Below, one piece after another: positions 27,007-35,721 of a DNA stretch of 64,000 nucleotides (its first letter is position 1; each line of letters starts with the position of its first letter). The translations under genes were made by a program, and so were the position numbers. Where the stretch lies: assembly GCA_017539645.1 (NCBI GenBank), contig JAFYCM010000048.1, positions 52,624 to 116,623 of the forward strand. The letters are read 5' to 3'. The notes beneath the pieces are model-generated. The model worked only from the letters and a program-made list of their open reading frames with translations. It did no database searches and was not told where the DNA came from. Source of the stretch: Bacteroidales bacterium. Lineage in GTDB: Bacteria > Bacteroidota > Bacteroidia > Bacteroidales > Marinilabiliaceae.

Positions 27007-28899
27007 TTGATGAAAAACAAGAAACTCAATAGACAAATTTGGAGCTACGCCCTGAAAGGTTTCTTTTTCGGCATGCTTATAGCGTTAATAGCTACGTTGT
27101 TAGCTGCTGACTCTGCGGCATATCATCAGAGTAGACATACACTTTCAGATTTTGTGGATTTGTTTCCATCTATTTGGGTGGTTGCTCTTTTCCCTGTGTT
27201 ATGCGGCGCAGCAACATATTTTGTGGCATGGCAGCTTTCGAAAATCATTCATAAACAGAAGATTTCGATAAAACAAAAAGAGAAACGCGGAACTGTAATC
27301 TTGAAGTTCGTAGAGGACTTGGGAGAAGGCAAGTTTGATGCAACGCTGCAAATAGAAGACGAGAACGATAAACTTGGTAATGCGCTTACCAAACTTCACG
27401 ATTACCTCATTTCTAACAAGAAAGAAGAGGAGCAGCGCCGCCTCGACGAGCAGCAGCGTACGTGGGTGACCAATGGTTTGGCTCAGTTCGCAGAAATTCT
27501 TCGCCGCAACAATGATAACATGGAAGAGTTGTCGTACAACATCATCCGTTATCTTGTTGACTACATGAAGATTAATCAGGCTGGCTTCTTCTTGCTTAAT
27601 TCTACTGAAGAGGAGGCTGGAGAAGTGCGTAAGTACTTCGAACTCATTGGTTTCGTTGCATATAATAGAAAGAAATACACAGAGAAGATAATTCCTTGGG
27701 GCGAAGGCCTTGTTGGTCGATGCGGTCTTGAGCAAGAGACTATTTATATGACCGACATACCAGATAACTATGTAACAGTAACATCAGGATTGGGCGAGTC
27801 GAACCCACGTTCATTGTTGCTTGTACCATTGAAGAGTAACGATGAGGTATTTGGTGTTATAGAGATGGCATCGTTCCAACCATTCTTGGAATACGAAATA
27901 CAATTCGTAGAGAAGACGGCAGAGAGTATTGCTATGACCATTTCGAATGTGCGTAACAATATCAAGACCTCTAACTTGCTGCGTGAGACGCAGAATCAAG
28001 CTGAACAGATGGTTCAGAAAGAGGAGCAGTTGAATCAGAACATCGAAGAGTTACAAGCTACTCAAGAGGAGAACGAACGTCGCCAGATAGAGATGAACTG
28101 TATTATGGCCGCTGTGAACAAAGCTTCGTTGAGTTGTGAGTTCGAAGTCGATGGTACCATAATCAAGATAAACGAAAACTTCCTCAAGACGTTTAAGTAT
28201 CGCCCAGAAGAGATTGAGGGTCAGAATATCAAGGTGTTCATCTTCAAAGAAGACGTTGAGCAGTTTGAAGAAATGCTCGAAGTTGTGCGCAAAGGTGAGA
28301 CCTACAGCGGTCGTGTACGTCGCAGAACGAAGAAGGGCGAGGAGGTTTGGTTGCTCTCTACATATTCACCGGTCATCAATTCTGAAGGAAGAGTGTTCAA
28401 GATATTGAGCCTCGAGAATGATATTTGCGATCAGGTTAAACTTGAGGAGGAGATGAAGCGCAGCAAGGAAGAATTGGAAATAATGATTCAAGATGCGCGT
28501 AAGGAGATGAAGGAGCAGTTCAAAGAGATTGAGGCCGTCAAAGTACGTAACGAGATGACGCTTCAAGGTGCTTTGGACGCTATAATAACTATAAATAAAG
28601 AGGGTGTAATAGAGTTCTTCAACGCAGCGGCAGAGAAACTTTGGGGTTATAGTAGCCAAGAGGTTCTCCAGCAGAACGTGAAGATGCTATTCTCAGAAGA
28701 TTCTATACAAAACGACGAGTTCATCAAAGATTTCGTTACACCAGAGTTGACAAAGATTGTGGGTGAACGTCGTGAGGTACCTATCAAGAATAAGTTTGGC
28801 GAGGAAGTGCCAGTGTTGTTCTTGCTTTCGGAAGCTGAGGTTGGCGACGAACACTCATTTACAGCATTTATACAAAACGTAGAAGTGGAACTCTTCTAA
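27007..28899 (+). CDS. Membrane GAF-PAS-PAS sensor protein without output domain
   Basis: The 630 residues contain two TM segments (about 15-35 and 55-76), a HAMP-like linker (about 90-135), a GAF domain (about 150-315, with WGEGLVGRCG and YMTDIPDNYVTVTSG), a coiled coil (about 318-365) and two PAS domains (about 365-490 and 520-630). No kinase, cyclase or phosphatase domain follows. The GAF closely resembles that of the PP2C protein at 32045, so the two are paralogues. I infer a regulatory membrane partner feeding the same pathway. Confidence 0.85.
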   Translation: MMKNKKLNRQIWSYALKGFFFGMLIALIATLLAADSAAYHQSRHTLSDFVDLFPSIWVVALFPVLCGAATYFVAWQLSKIIHKQKISIKQKEKRGTVILKFVEDLGEGKFDATLQIEDENDKLGNALTKLHDYLISNKKEEEQRRLDEQQRTWVTNGLAQFAEILRRNNDNMEELSYNIIRYLVDYMKINQAGFFLLNSTEEEAGEVRKYFELIGFVAYNRKKYTEKIIPWGEGLVGRCGLEQETIYMTDIPDNYVTVTSGLGESNPRSLLLVPLKSNDEVFGVIEMASFQPFLEYEIQFVEKTAESIAMTISNVRNNIKTSNLLRETQNQAEQMVQKEEQLNQNIEELQATQEENERRQIEMNCIMAAVNKASLSCEFEVDGTIIKINENFLKTFKYRPEEIEGQNIKVFIFKEDVEQFEEMLEVVRKGETYSGRVRRRTKKGEEVWLLSTYSPVINSEGRVFKILSLENDICDQVKLEEEMKRSKEELEIMIQDARKEMKEQFKEIEAVKVRNEMTLQGALDAIITINKEGVIEFFNAAAEKLWGYSSQEVLQQNVKMLFSEDSIQNDEFIKDFVTPELTKIVGERREVPIKNKFGEEVPVLFLLSEAEVGDEHSFTAFIQNVEVELF

Positions 28900-28910
28900 G
28901 AGTTGAAAAG

Positions 28911-29717
28911 ATGGAATTCAAGGCTTTTTTAGACGAGTTCAAAAATCAGACTGGATTCGATTTTTGCGACTATAGTGACGAATCTCTCAATCGACGACTA
29001 ATAAAAATCCAAAAGGAGACAAGTCTCGACTACGAGGGAATATTGTCTCGCGTGGCAGTTGACGAAAAATTCAAGCAGAAGATAGTCGAAGACATCACAG
29101 TAAATACCACTGAACTCTTTCGTGACCCAGATGTTTGGGTGGGTCTATATAAAAAATTGTATTGCAGCATTCCGCGCAATGTAACCACAGCATTCTGGCA
29201 TATCGGCTGCTCAATAGGATTGGAAGTATATTCCAATTTGATATTGCTAAACGAGCTGAATATGCTAGACTCTGTGCGGGTTATGGCAACAGACCTTAAT
29301 TCGAGTGTGCTCGAAACGGCCAAGGCAGGAGTGTATGTATACAATAAGCAGTTTGAGGACAATTTCAACAAGGTGTTTATGGAGCTTGGCAAGAATGTCA
29401 GGTTCGATAAGTATTTCGATAGAGATAAAGACACCTTGAAAGTTAAGCCGTTCCTCACAGCTGTGCCGAAATTCAAGCAGCAAAACTTAGTAAGCGAAGA
29501 TGCTCCGTTCCCATTCAAAACGGACTTCGTATTCTTGCGTAACGTGATGATATACTTCAACAACAAGTTGCAAGTGAAAATCATGAAGATGGTGTACGAC
29601 AAGATGTACGATGGTGCCTATTTGATATTGGGCAAGCAAGAGCGTTTGCCGCTTAACATGAGTGGTCGATTTGAGGCAATTGCTAATCTGTATAGAAAAA
29701 ATGCCTTGAACTTATAG
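28911..29717 (+). CDS. CheR-like protein with degenerate SAM motif (second copy)
   Basis: A 268-residue protein with the overall CheR layout: N-terminal helical domain, VNTTELFRDPDVW, ATDLNSSVLETAKAGVY and FVFLRNVMIYFNN. The SAM loop, CSSGEEPYT in the good copy, reads CSIGLEVYS here, so the Glu-Glu-Pro that organises the pocket is altered. Activity is uncertain; a binding-only role on the receptor or another protein is possible. It starts 12 bp after the GAF-PAS gene. Confidence 0.8.
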   Translation: MEFKAFLDEFKNQTGFDFCDYSDESLNRRLIKIQKETSLDYEGILSRVAVDEKFKQKIVEDITVNTTELFRDPDVWVGLYKKLYCSIPRNVTTAFWHIGCSIGLEVYSNLILLNELNMLDSVRVMATDLNSSVLETAKAGVYVYNKQFEDNFNKVFMELGKNVRFDKYFDRDKDTLKVKPFLTAVPKFKQQNLVSEDAPFPFKTDFVFLRNVMIYFNNKLQVKIMKMVYDKMYDGAYLILGKQERLPLNMSGRFEAIANLYRKNALNL

Positions 29718-29746
29718 CATATATATCACATAACAACACACAAGCT

Positions 29747-30544
29747 ATGTTCTTAGCTATAAACGACATAAAGGAAATAGCAGTAAAGATGACTGAAGCT
29801 ATAGGAGTGGAATACACTTCCTATAAGTTTTCTTTTTTTCGTCGTAGGCTATCGAAGATTTTCGACGACTTGCATATAAATAAGGTGCAAGATTTCTACA
29901 CCATGCTTGCCGACAAGAAATCTGCCGATAACATTGCTTATAGAATGTTGGTTGCCGACACCGAAATGTTTCGCGACCCATCGATGTGGCGACATTTACG
30001 TAAGCTCTTGACCGACAAGCCGGAGCCTAAAATCTGGCTGCCAGTGCTTACCAATGGTTACGAGCTATTCAGTTTGTTAGTGATATTGAAGCAAGCTAAT
30101 ATTGCCAACGCTCGCATAGTGGTCAATTGTGAGTCGAAACAGGCGATAGAAGGTTTGCAAAGTGTAATTATTCCTGCCAAGGTTCAGGAGGTGAATATCT
30201 CGAACTTTGAACGACTTGAAGTAACTAACGATAGCATAGATAATTACGTAGTATCTACCACCGACGGCTACGCGTTCAAGACAGATATGCTTGCTAACGT
30301 GGAGTTTAGAAACCGATGGTTTATGAACGAAGCCGCAGATAAATACGACTTAATTATAGCTCGCAACGCAATGATAAATTATGACAGTCAATTGCAAGAG
30401 CGAGTTATAAAGCGACTTAGCGAATCGATAGAGCGTAATACTATATTATGCATAGGTGTAAAAGAGCAACTTTTGTATAAAATACCAAACTTGAATACAA
30501 AGAATGCTGCCGACGGATTGTACGTAAAAGAGTTGATAGTATGA
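29747..30544 (+). CDS. CheR-like protein without SAM motif (third copy)
   Basis: A 265-residue CheR homologue. It keeps ADTEMFRDPSMWRHL and YDLIIARNAMINYDSQLQE, but the SAM-binding segment is replaced by IWLPVLTNGYELFSLLVI and the later acidic strand-2 motif is lost. It is probably non-catalytic. Its stop overlaps the start of the CheB-like gene by 4 bp. Copies two and three show stepwise decay of the methyltransferase pocket while the fold is kept. Confidence 0.75.
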   Translation: MFLAINDIKEIAVKMTEAIGVEYTSYKFSFFRRRLSKIFDDLHINKVQDFYTMLADKKSADNIAYRMLVADTEMFRDPSMWRHLRKLLTDKPEPKIWLPVLTNGYELFSLLVILKQANIANARIVVNCESKQAIEGLQSVIIPAKVQEVNISNFERLEVTNDSIDNYVVSTTDGYAFKTDMLANVEFRNRWFMNEAADKYDLIIARNAMINYDSQLQERVIKRLSESIERNTILCIGVKEQLLYKIPNLNTKNAADGLYVKELIV

Positions 30545-31101
30545 GTGATTATAAAGCAGTTGTCATAGGAGGTTCGGCTGGCAGTTTTTCGCTTATGCTC
30601 AAGATGTTAGCAGGCATAAAGAGCGACTTCAAGTTGCCCATAATATTGTGTATGCATAGATTGAAGCACGTACGTTCGGGAATTGCCGAGAGTATGCAAA
30701 TAAAATCTAAGTTGCCAATAATTGAACCTATGGACAAGCAACGTATAGAGCCAGGAGCAGTATATTTGGCGCCAGCAAACTATCATATGTTCATAGAACT
30801 TGATGGCACAGTATCGCTCTCGACCGAGGAGATGAACTTCTTCTGTCGTCCGTCAATCGACTATACGCTGTCGTCGTGCGCTGCTGCGTATCGAGAAAAA
30901 TTGGTAGGAATAATTTTGACTGGAGCTAATGCTGATGGTGCTAAGGGGTTGAAAGATATAGCCGACAAAAAAGGTTACACCATAGTGCAAGACCCAGCAA
31001 CTGCCGAAGTCGATACAATGCCAAAGTCTGCTTTGGCAGTAATGACTCCCAACGAGGTGCTGAAACCAGAGGGAATCATAGCTTTTTTGAATAATTTGTA
31101 G
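30541..31101 (+). CDS. CheB methylesterase domain without receiver
   Basis: A 186-residue stand-alone CheB catalytic domain. The triad is intact: Ser in GGSAGSFS, His in CMHRLKH and Asp in TGANADGAKG. With no receiver it cannot be controlled by phosphorylation in cis. It overlaps the third cheR-like gene by 4 bp, forming an R/B pair separate from the main one, as in accessory adaptation modules. Confidence 0.88.
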   Translation: MSDYKAVVIGGSAGSFSLMLKMLAGIKSDFKLPIILCMHRLKHVRSGIAESMQIKSKLPIIEPMDKQRIEPGAVYLAPANYHMFIELDGTVSLSTEEMNFFCRPSIDYTLSSCAAAYREKLVGIILTGANADGAKGLKDIADKKGYTIVQDPATAEVDTMPKSALAVMTPNEVLKPEGIIAFLNNL

Positions 31102-31103
31102 AT

Positions 31104-32033
31104 ATGAACTTTTTGAAATTATTAGACCAGATTGGAGAATATGCCATTCGCTTTGCGAACTATTTGAGGTCGCAACCAAAGCGAATAGCAGTTACTTCGT
31201 GCGACATTGCGCGAAGGGCCGTAGTGTCTGTAAAATATGGATTCGAAAAGCTCAGAAAGAGAATAAAAGTCATTCCGTTTGAAAAGCGAGTGGCCATAGC
31301 AGTTACTGCATCTGCCGTAACATTTATTTGCTGGCAGATGTTTGCTTACACCGTTTATCAATCGCTATTTATAATAGTAAATCTCGTATTTACAGCAAGT
31401 TTGGCACTATACGTAAGCCGCTTGATATACAGAATCCGTGAGCAACGTCGCGATTTCGACCAGCGTCTTCAATCTCTTGCTACTGTGCGCCGACGTCGTG
31501 AGGCAGAGCTTCAGCAAGTTCGTGCCGAAAACGAGATTCTCAAGCAATCGCTCAGCAAAGAGAAGGTTTACGAGGCTACAAGTCAGTCGCTTATCGATGC
31601 TATAAAGATGAACAAAGCGGCTCAGCAGCCAGGCGACGAAGCTGGACATTTTATATTGCTATCAATATCGCAGTGCTTCGAGATTTGTGGTGGTATTATT
31701 TATCTACGCGACAAAAATTCAGAAGAAGAAGTGCTCAACTACGCAGGCAGTTTTGCTCTCGACGAGAAGCCGTCGCGCATGACCATGACAATCGACGATG
31801 CTCTTGTTGGCGAAGTGTTCAAAAGTTGCAAACCAATGTATTTAGCCGATATACCCAGCGAAAATATGCGCGCTATTACTGGTTTGGGACGTGCTCGTGA
31901 GCTTCAAATGTATATACTACCAATATCGATAGACCAAAAAGTTATTGGTATAATAGAGGTGGCAAGTTTTGTCAAATTGGACATTGCCAATTTGTGGGAT
32001 AGTGTAAACGAACAACTTGCACAAGAAATATAA
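31104..32033 (+). CDS. Membrane coiled-coil GAF protein
   Basis: A 309-residue protein with an amphipathic N-terminus, two adjacent TM segments (about 62-84 and 88-108), a coiled coil (about 112-160) and a C-terminal GAF domain (about 165-300, with DDALVGEVF and YLADIPSENM). No enzymatic domain is seen. The GAF is a third, more divergent relative of those at 27007 and 32045. It starts 2 bp after the orphan CheB gene. Confidence 0.8.
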   Translation: MNFLKLLDQIGEYAIRFANYLRSQPKRIAVTSCDIARRAVVSVKYGFEKLRKRIKVIPFEKRVAIAVTASAVTFICWQMFAYTVYQSLFIIVNLVFTASLALYVSRLIYRIREQRRDFDQRLQSLATVRRRREAELQQVRAENEILKQSLSKEKVYEATSQSLIDAIKMNKAAQQPGDEAGHFILLSISQCFEICGGIIYLRDKNSEEEVLNYAGSFALDEKPSRMTMTIDDALVGEVFKSCKPMYLADIPSENMRAITGLGRARELQMYILPISIDQKVIGIIEVASFVKLDIANLWDSVNEQLAQEI

Positions 32034-32044
32034 GGAATAGGTAT

Positions 32045-34666
32045 ATGAAGAATAAGAAACAGCAAACAGTGTTCAAATACCTTTCGCCTCGGGGCTTTTC
32101 CGAGATGCAATGGTATGCCGCATTTGTGGCTGTCATTGTTGTGCTCTTTATTGGCTGGACTTCGGTGATGAGCCTCTTGGGCTTTAGTGTCTCGTTTTTC
32201 AGCATTGCATATCTGCACCGTAGCCTGTTTGTTTGGCTATTCGACATTGCTGTTGTTCTGCTCCCATTATTTACCTTATATATAAGTAATTACCGTCGTA
32301 TAAAGCTCGACGAACTCAGGCGCAAGATAGACGACCTTCAAGGTCAAATAGATACCAGTATAATTATGGCTGGTAAGATTGGCGCCGGACAGGAACTCGA
32401 CGATCAGACTGAAAATGAGGAGAGCGACCTTCAGAAAGCGCTCCTTGCATTGGGTAAAAACCTTTCGGATACTAAAGAGAAAGAACAACAGTTTGGCTGG
32501 GTAAGTAAAGGCAAGGAAAAAATCTCCGATATTCTGCGTGTCAACAACGACCTCGAAGAGTTGGCAGTTGCCTCGCTTCAAGGCATAGTGTCGTATTATG
32601 GCGCTGTGCAAGGCGTGTTCTTCATTCTTGATGATAATGGCATATTGAAGGCTGTTACTCAGTATGCATACGACCGTCGTAGATATGAAAAAGTAGAAAT
32701 AGAAATTGGTCACGGACTTGTTGGTGCGGCTGCCTACGAGAAGCAAATCATCTATCGCACCGAAATTCCCGATGATTATTTCACCATAACTTCAGGCTTA
32801 CTCAACGACCAGAAGCCAAAGTCGATACTCATCATACCACTATTGCAAGAGCAACAAGTGCAAGGCGTGCTCGAACTTTCGTTCTTCCGCAAGAGTCTGC
32901 CAGATTACTTCATTGCGCTTGCAGAAGAGATTGGCAACGTTGTAGGTGGTAGTATCTATAACATGAAAAACAACCTCCGCACGGAAAACCTTCTCCACGA
33001 ATCGCAGAAGATGACCGAGACTCTTCGCAAAAACGAGGAGCAGCTCCGCGAGAATGCGCGCGAGATGATGGAGGCGCAAGAGCAACTTGAATCATCGAAT
33101 AAAGAGTTGGCCGAAAAGATGCGCGAGGTTGAGCTTGCACAGAAGAAGTTGCAGGCGTTGCTTACCAATGCGTCGGAGTTTATCTCTATATACGATGAGA
33201 ATCGCGAATTGGTGTTCGAAAGTCCTTCTATTCGCCGAATATTGGGCTATGGACCCGATGAAGAGGTTCATGGTATGGACGAGGAGATGATGACTCCTCG
33301 TGGTTACAAGAGCATCTGCAGCATGTTCGATTATTTGCTCGAAACACCCGGTGGTGAGGCTGCCGAGCAATATACATACCTAAAGAAAAACGGCGAGAAG
33401 ATTTTCCTTGAGACGCAAGGCAAGAACCTCATACACGACCCAGCCATCCGCGGTTTGATATTCAACACTCGCGATATTACTGAACGTAAGCGTGCCGAGA
33501 AAGAGGAACGCATGAAGAGCCGTATGCAATCACTGTCGGAGAACTCTCCGGATATGATTATACGTACGAACACGAAAGGAAAGATGGTTTATGCCAATCC
33601 AGCAGCATCGAAATTCTTGCAGAAAGATGTCGCAGAGCTTGTTAGCATGCGTATTTCCGAAATTGACACAAACCCTAATTTCGTTCAATATATTACAGAT
33701 ACGCTCAAAGATATTCGTCGTAGCAAAGCGGCAGTTGAGTCTGAGATTGAAGTCGAAGTTGAAGGAGAGCAGCGTATTGTAGAGATAAAAGGCATTCCAG
33801 AGTTTGGCGAAGACGAAACGCTCGAGTCTGTGCTCTACTCTGCTCACGACGTGACTGAACTTAAGCGCATCGAACAAGAGGTAAAAGATAAGAACAAGAA
33901 GATTCAGGATAGTATTAATTATGGTAAGCGCATTCAGATGGCTATCATGCCAGAGGCGTCAATATACCAACAGAGCTTCCCGAATTCCTTCATGTTTTAT
34001 AGGCCCAAAGACGTCGTTTCGGGTGACTTCCCATGGTATTTCGAGTGGGGCGATATTAGCTATGTAGCTGCTGTAGACTGTACAGGTCACGGTGTGCCAG
34101 GTGCAATTCTGTCTATTATTGGTTACTTGATGCTTACTAACATAGTAGACAATGGTCACGAACTTACAGCAGCTCAGATTCTCGATAGACTTCATGCGGC
34201 AGTGCGCAAGACACTTCGTCAGGATGTCGATGGAGCCAATGGTCGAGAAGGTATGGATATTGGTCTGTGCCGAATCGACAAATCGAAGAAAGAACTACAA
34301 TTTGCTGGTGCTCACCGTCCATTGTACTATGTACGCGATGGTGAATTTACCGAGTATAAAGCCTCACGTAAAGGCATTGGTGGTATACCTTTGCCTGGTC
34401 GTCCGGAAAAAGATTTTGAGAACAACGTCATTGAATATAAAGAGGGAGATAGATTTTTCGTATTCTCCGATGGTCTGCCAGACCAATTGGGCGGTGGGCC
34501 AGGAGTGAAGAAGAAATATCAAACTTCGCGTTTCAAAGATTTGCTCGATCGCGACAAGAACGAAAGCATGGTAGGTATCGAAAAAGACCTTATCAAAGAC
34601 TTCTACGAATGGGTCGGCGATGAGAAACAAGTCGATGACGTATTACTAATAGGAATCGAATTATAA
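32045..34666 (+). CDS. Membrane GAF-PAS-PAS-PP2C (SpoIIE-type) serine/threonine phosphatase, SiaA/RsbU-like
   Basis: The 873 residues carry two TM regions (about 22-45 and 50-80), GAF (about 150-310), a coiled coil (about 318-375), two PAS domains (about 375-485 and 495-620) and a C-terminal SpoIIE/PP2C phosphatase (about 625-873). The phosphatase metal-site motifs are present: DVVSGDF, DCTGHGVPGA, EGMDIGLC, FSDGLPDQ and VDDVLLIG. SiaB- and SiaC-like genes follow directly, so the natural substrate is predicted to be phospho-SiaC, as for SiaA in Pseudomonas; the sensor part differs from SiaA. Confidence 0.9.
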   Translation: MKNKKQQTVFKYLSPRGFSEMQWYAAFVAVIVVLFIGWTSVMSLLGFSVSFFSIAYLHRSLFVWLFDIAVVLLPLFTLYISNYRRIKLDELRRKIDDLQGQIDTSIIMAGKIGAGQELDDQTENEESDLQKALLALGKNLSDTKEKEQQFGWVSKGKEKISDILRVNNDLEELAVASLQGIVSYYGAVQGVFFILDDNGILKAVTQYAYDRRRYEKVEIEIGHGLVGAAAYEKQIIYRTEIPDDYFTITSGLLNDQKPKSILIIPLLQEQQVQGVLELSFFRKSLPDYFIALAEEIGNVVGGSIYNMKNNLRTENLLHESQKMTETLRKNEEQLRENAREMMEAQEQLESSNKELAEKMREVELAQKKLQALLTNASEFISIYDENRELVFESPSIRRILGYGPDEEVHGMDEEMMTPRGYKSICSMFDYLLETPGGEAAEQYTYLKKNGEKIFLETQGKNLIHDPAIRGLIFNTRDITERKRAEKEERMKSRMQSLSENSPDMIIRTNTKGKMVYANPAASKFLQKDVAELVSMRISEIDTNPNFVQYITDTLKDIRRSKAAVESEIEVEVEGEQRIVEIKGIPEFGEDETLESVLYSAHDVTELKRIEQEVKDKNKKIQDSINYGKRIQMAIMPEASIYQQSFPNSFMFYRPKDVVSGDFPWYFEWGDISYVAAVDCTGHGVPGAILSIIGYLMLTNIVDNGHELTAAQILDRLHAAVRKTLRQDVDGANGREGMDIGLCRIDKSKKELQFAGAHRPLYYVRDGEFTEYKASRKGIGGIPLPGRPEKDFENNVIEYKEGDRFFVFSDGLPDQLGGGPGVKKKYQTSRFKDLLDRDKNESMVGIEKDLIKDFYEWVGDEKQVDDVLLIGIEL

Positions 34667-34694
34667 AAAGTACTATATTTACACACTTTTAATT

Positions 34695-35279
34695 ATGTGC
34701 AGTATGAATAAAATAGTCGGAAGCAAAGACTTCTTAGAGTTTGCATATGAGCTATATCACACTATGCAAGCCAACGAAATCAACTTGGTCTATGAAGGTG
34801 TTGTAACACAAGAGATTACAAAAACATTCACCGCATTGACTGAGAAGAACATGGTGAAAAACGAGGAGTCGAACCAAGTTCAACGTAAAGTTTTCAACGT
34901 TATGGTAGAATGCTTGCAGAACATCAGTAAGCATGCCGATGCTATGACCGAAGATGCCGATGAAGAGCGTCGCGGTATTGTGTTGGTTAGCCATGGTGAG
35001 AATTTTTACAATGTCATCACTGGTAACGTCATAAAGAAAGAGAAGAGAGATAAGCTTGAGAAGAGCCTTGAGCATATCAACAGCCTCGACAAAGAGGGTC
35101 TTTCGGCATTGTATAAACAGCAAATCAAAGAAGGAAAATTATCTGAAAAAGGTGGAGCTGGTCTTGGCTTTATAGATATTGCTAAGAAGTCTGGCAACAA
35201 AATTGAATACCAATTCAAAGAATTGACGGATGACCGTTTCTTCTTCATAGTAATAACAACCATTTCAAGAAATAACTAA
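34695..35279 (+). CDS. SiaB-like protein kinase (DUF6272)
   Basis: A 194-residue protein resembling SiaB, the HATPase-type kinase that phosphorylates SiaC. The ATP-binding elements are recognisable as VECLQNISKHAD (N-box region, about 70-81) and GGAGLGFIDIA (lid glycines, about 154-164). An alternative start at 34704 would remove three residues. It sits between the PP2C phosphatase and the SiaC-like gene, the order seen in Sia operons. Confidence 0.85.
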   Translation: MCSMNKIVGSKDFLEFAYELYHTMQANEINLVYEGVVTQEITKTFTALTEKNMVKNEESNQVQRKVFNVMVECLQNISKHADAMTEDADEERRGIVLVSHGENFYNVITGNVIKKEKRDKLEKSLEHINSLDKEGLSALYKQQIKEGKLSEKGGAGLGFIDIAKKSGNKIEYQFKELTDDRFFFIVITTISRNN

Positions 35280-35297
35280 TAGACAAACCCCAAAAGA

Positions 35298-35672
35298 ATG
35301 GACGTAATAAGCATAAAAGGTACAGATGATACGCCGAGCGTAACACTTGACAAAGACAAAGGCGCATTTATTTTCGAAGGTCGCTCACTGCCAGAAGACG
35401 TAGGCGATTTCTATCAGCCAATACTTAATTGGTTGGATGCGTATGCTCAAGAGCCAAATGATACCACTGATGTGATGTTCAAACTTGAATATTTCAACAC
35501 TGCATCGTCGAAAGTTATCCTCGACATTTTGCTAAAATTCGAAGAGATAAACGAGGCAAAAGGTGGTGTAACTATCAAGTGGCACTATCACGAGGACGAA
35601 GAGGATATGAAAGAGGCAGGTGAAGAATACGAAGACATCGTCTCTGAGCCATTTGAATACATTGTCTACTAA
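35298..35672 (+). CDS. SiaC-like regulatory phosphoprotein (DUF1987)
   Basis: A 124-residue acidic protein of the SiaC/DUF1987 family. Its LEYFNTASSKVI segment carries a threonine at position 68, the same number as the Thr68 phosphorylated by SiaB in Pseudomonas aeruginosa SiaC. There, unphosphorylated SiaC binds and stimulates the diguanylate cyclase SiaD; no such cyclase is encoded here, so the effector must be different. The adjacent ABC transporter, which begins 50 bp later, is the obvious candidate. Confidence 0.88.
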   Translation: MDVISIKGTDDTPSVTLDKDKGAFIFEGRSLPEDVGDFYQPILNWLDAYAQEPNDTTDVMFKLEYFNTASSKVILDILLKFEEINEAKGGVTIKWHYHEDEEDMKEAGEEYEDIVSEPFEYIVY

Positions 35673-35721
35673 TAATGGTAGGCAATAGTTTATACACCGC
35701 ACTATAAGAAGATAGTTACAC

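Noticed and set aside
32910-33140. Short antisense frames in the PP2C phosphatase gene
   Set aside because: No motifs; they overlap GAF/PAS coding sequence and lack promoters.
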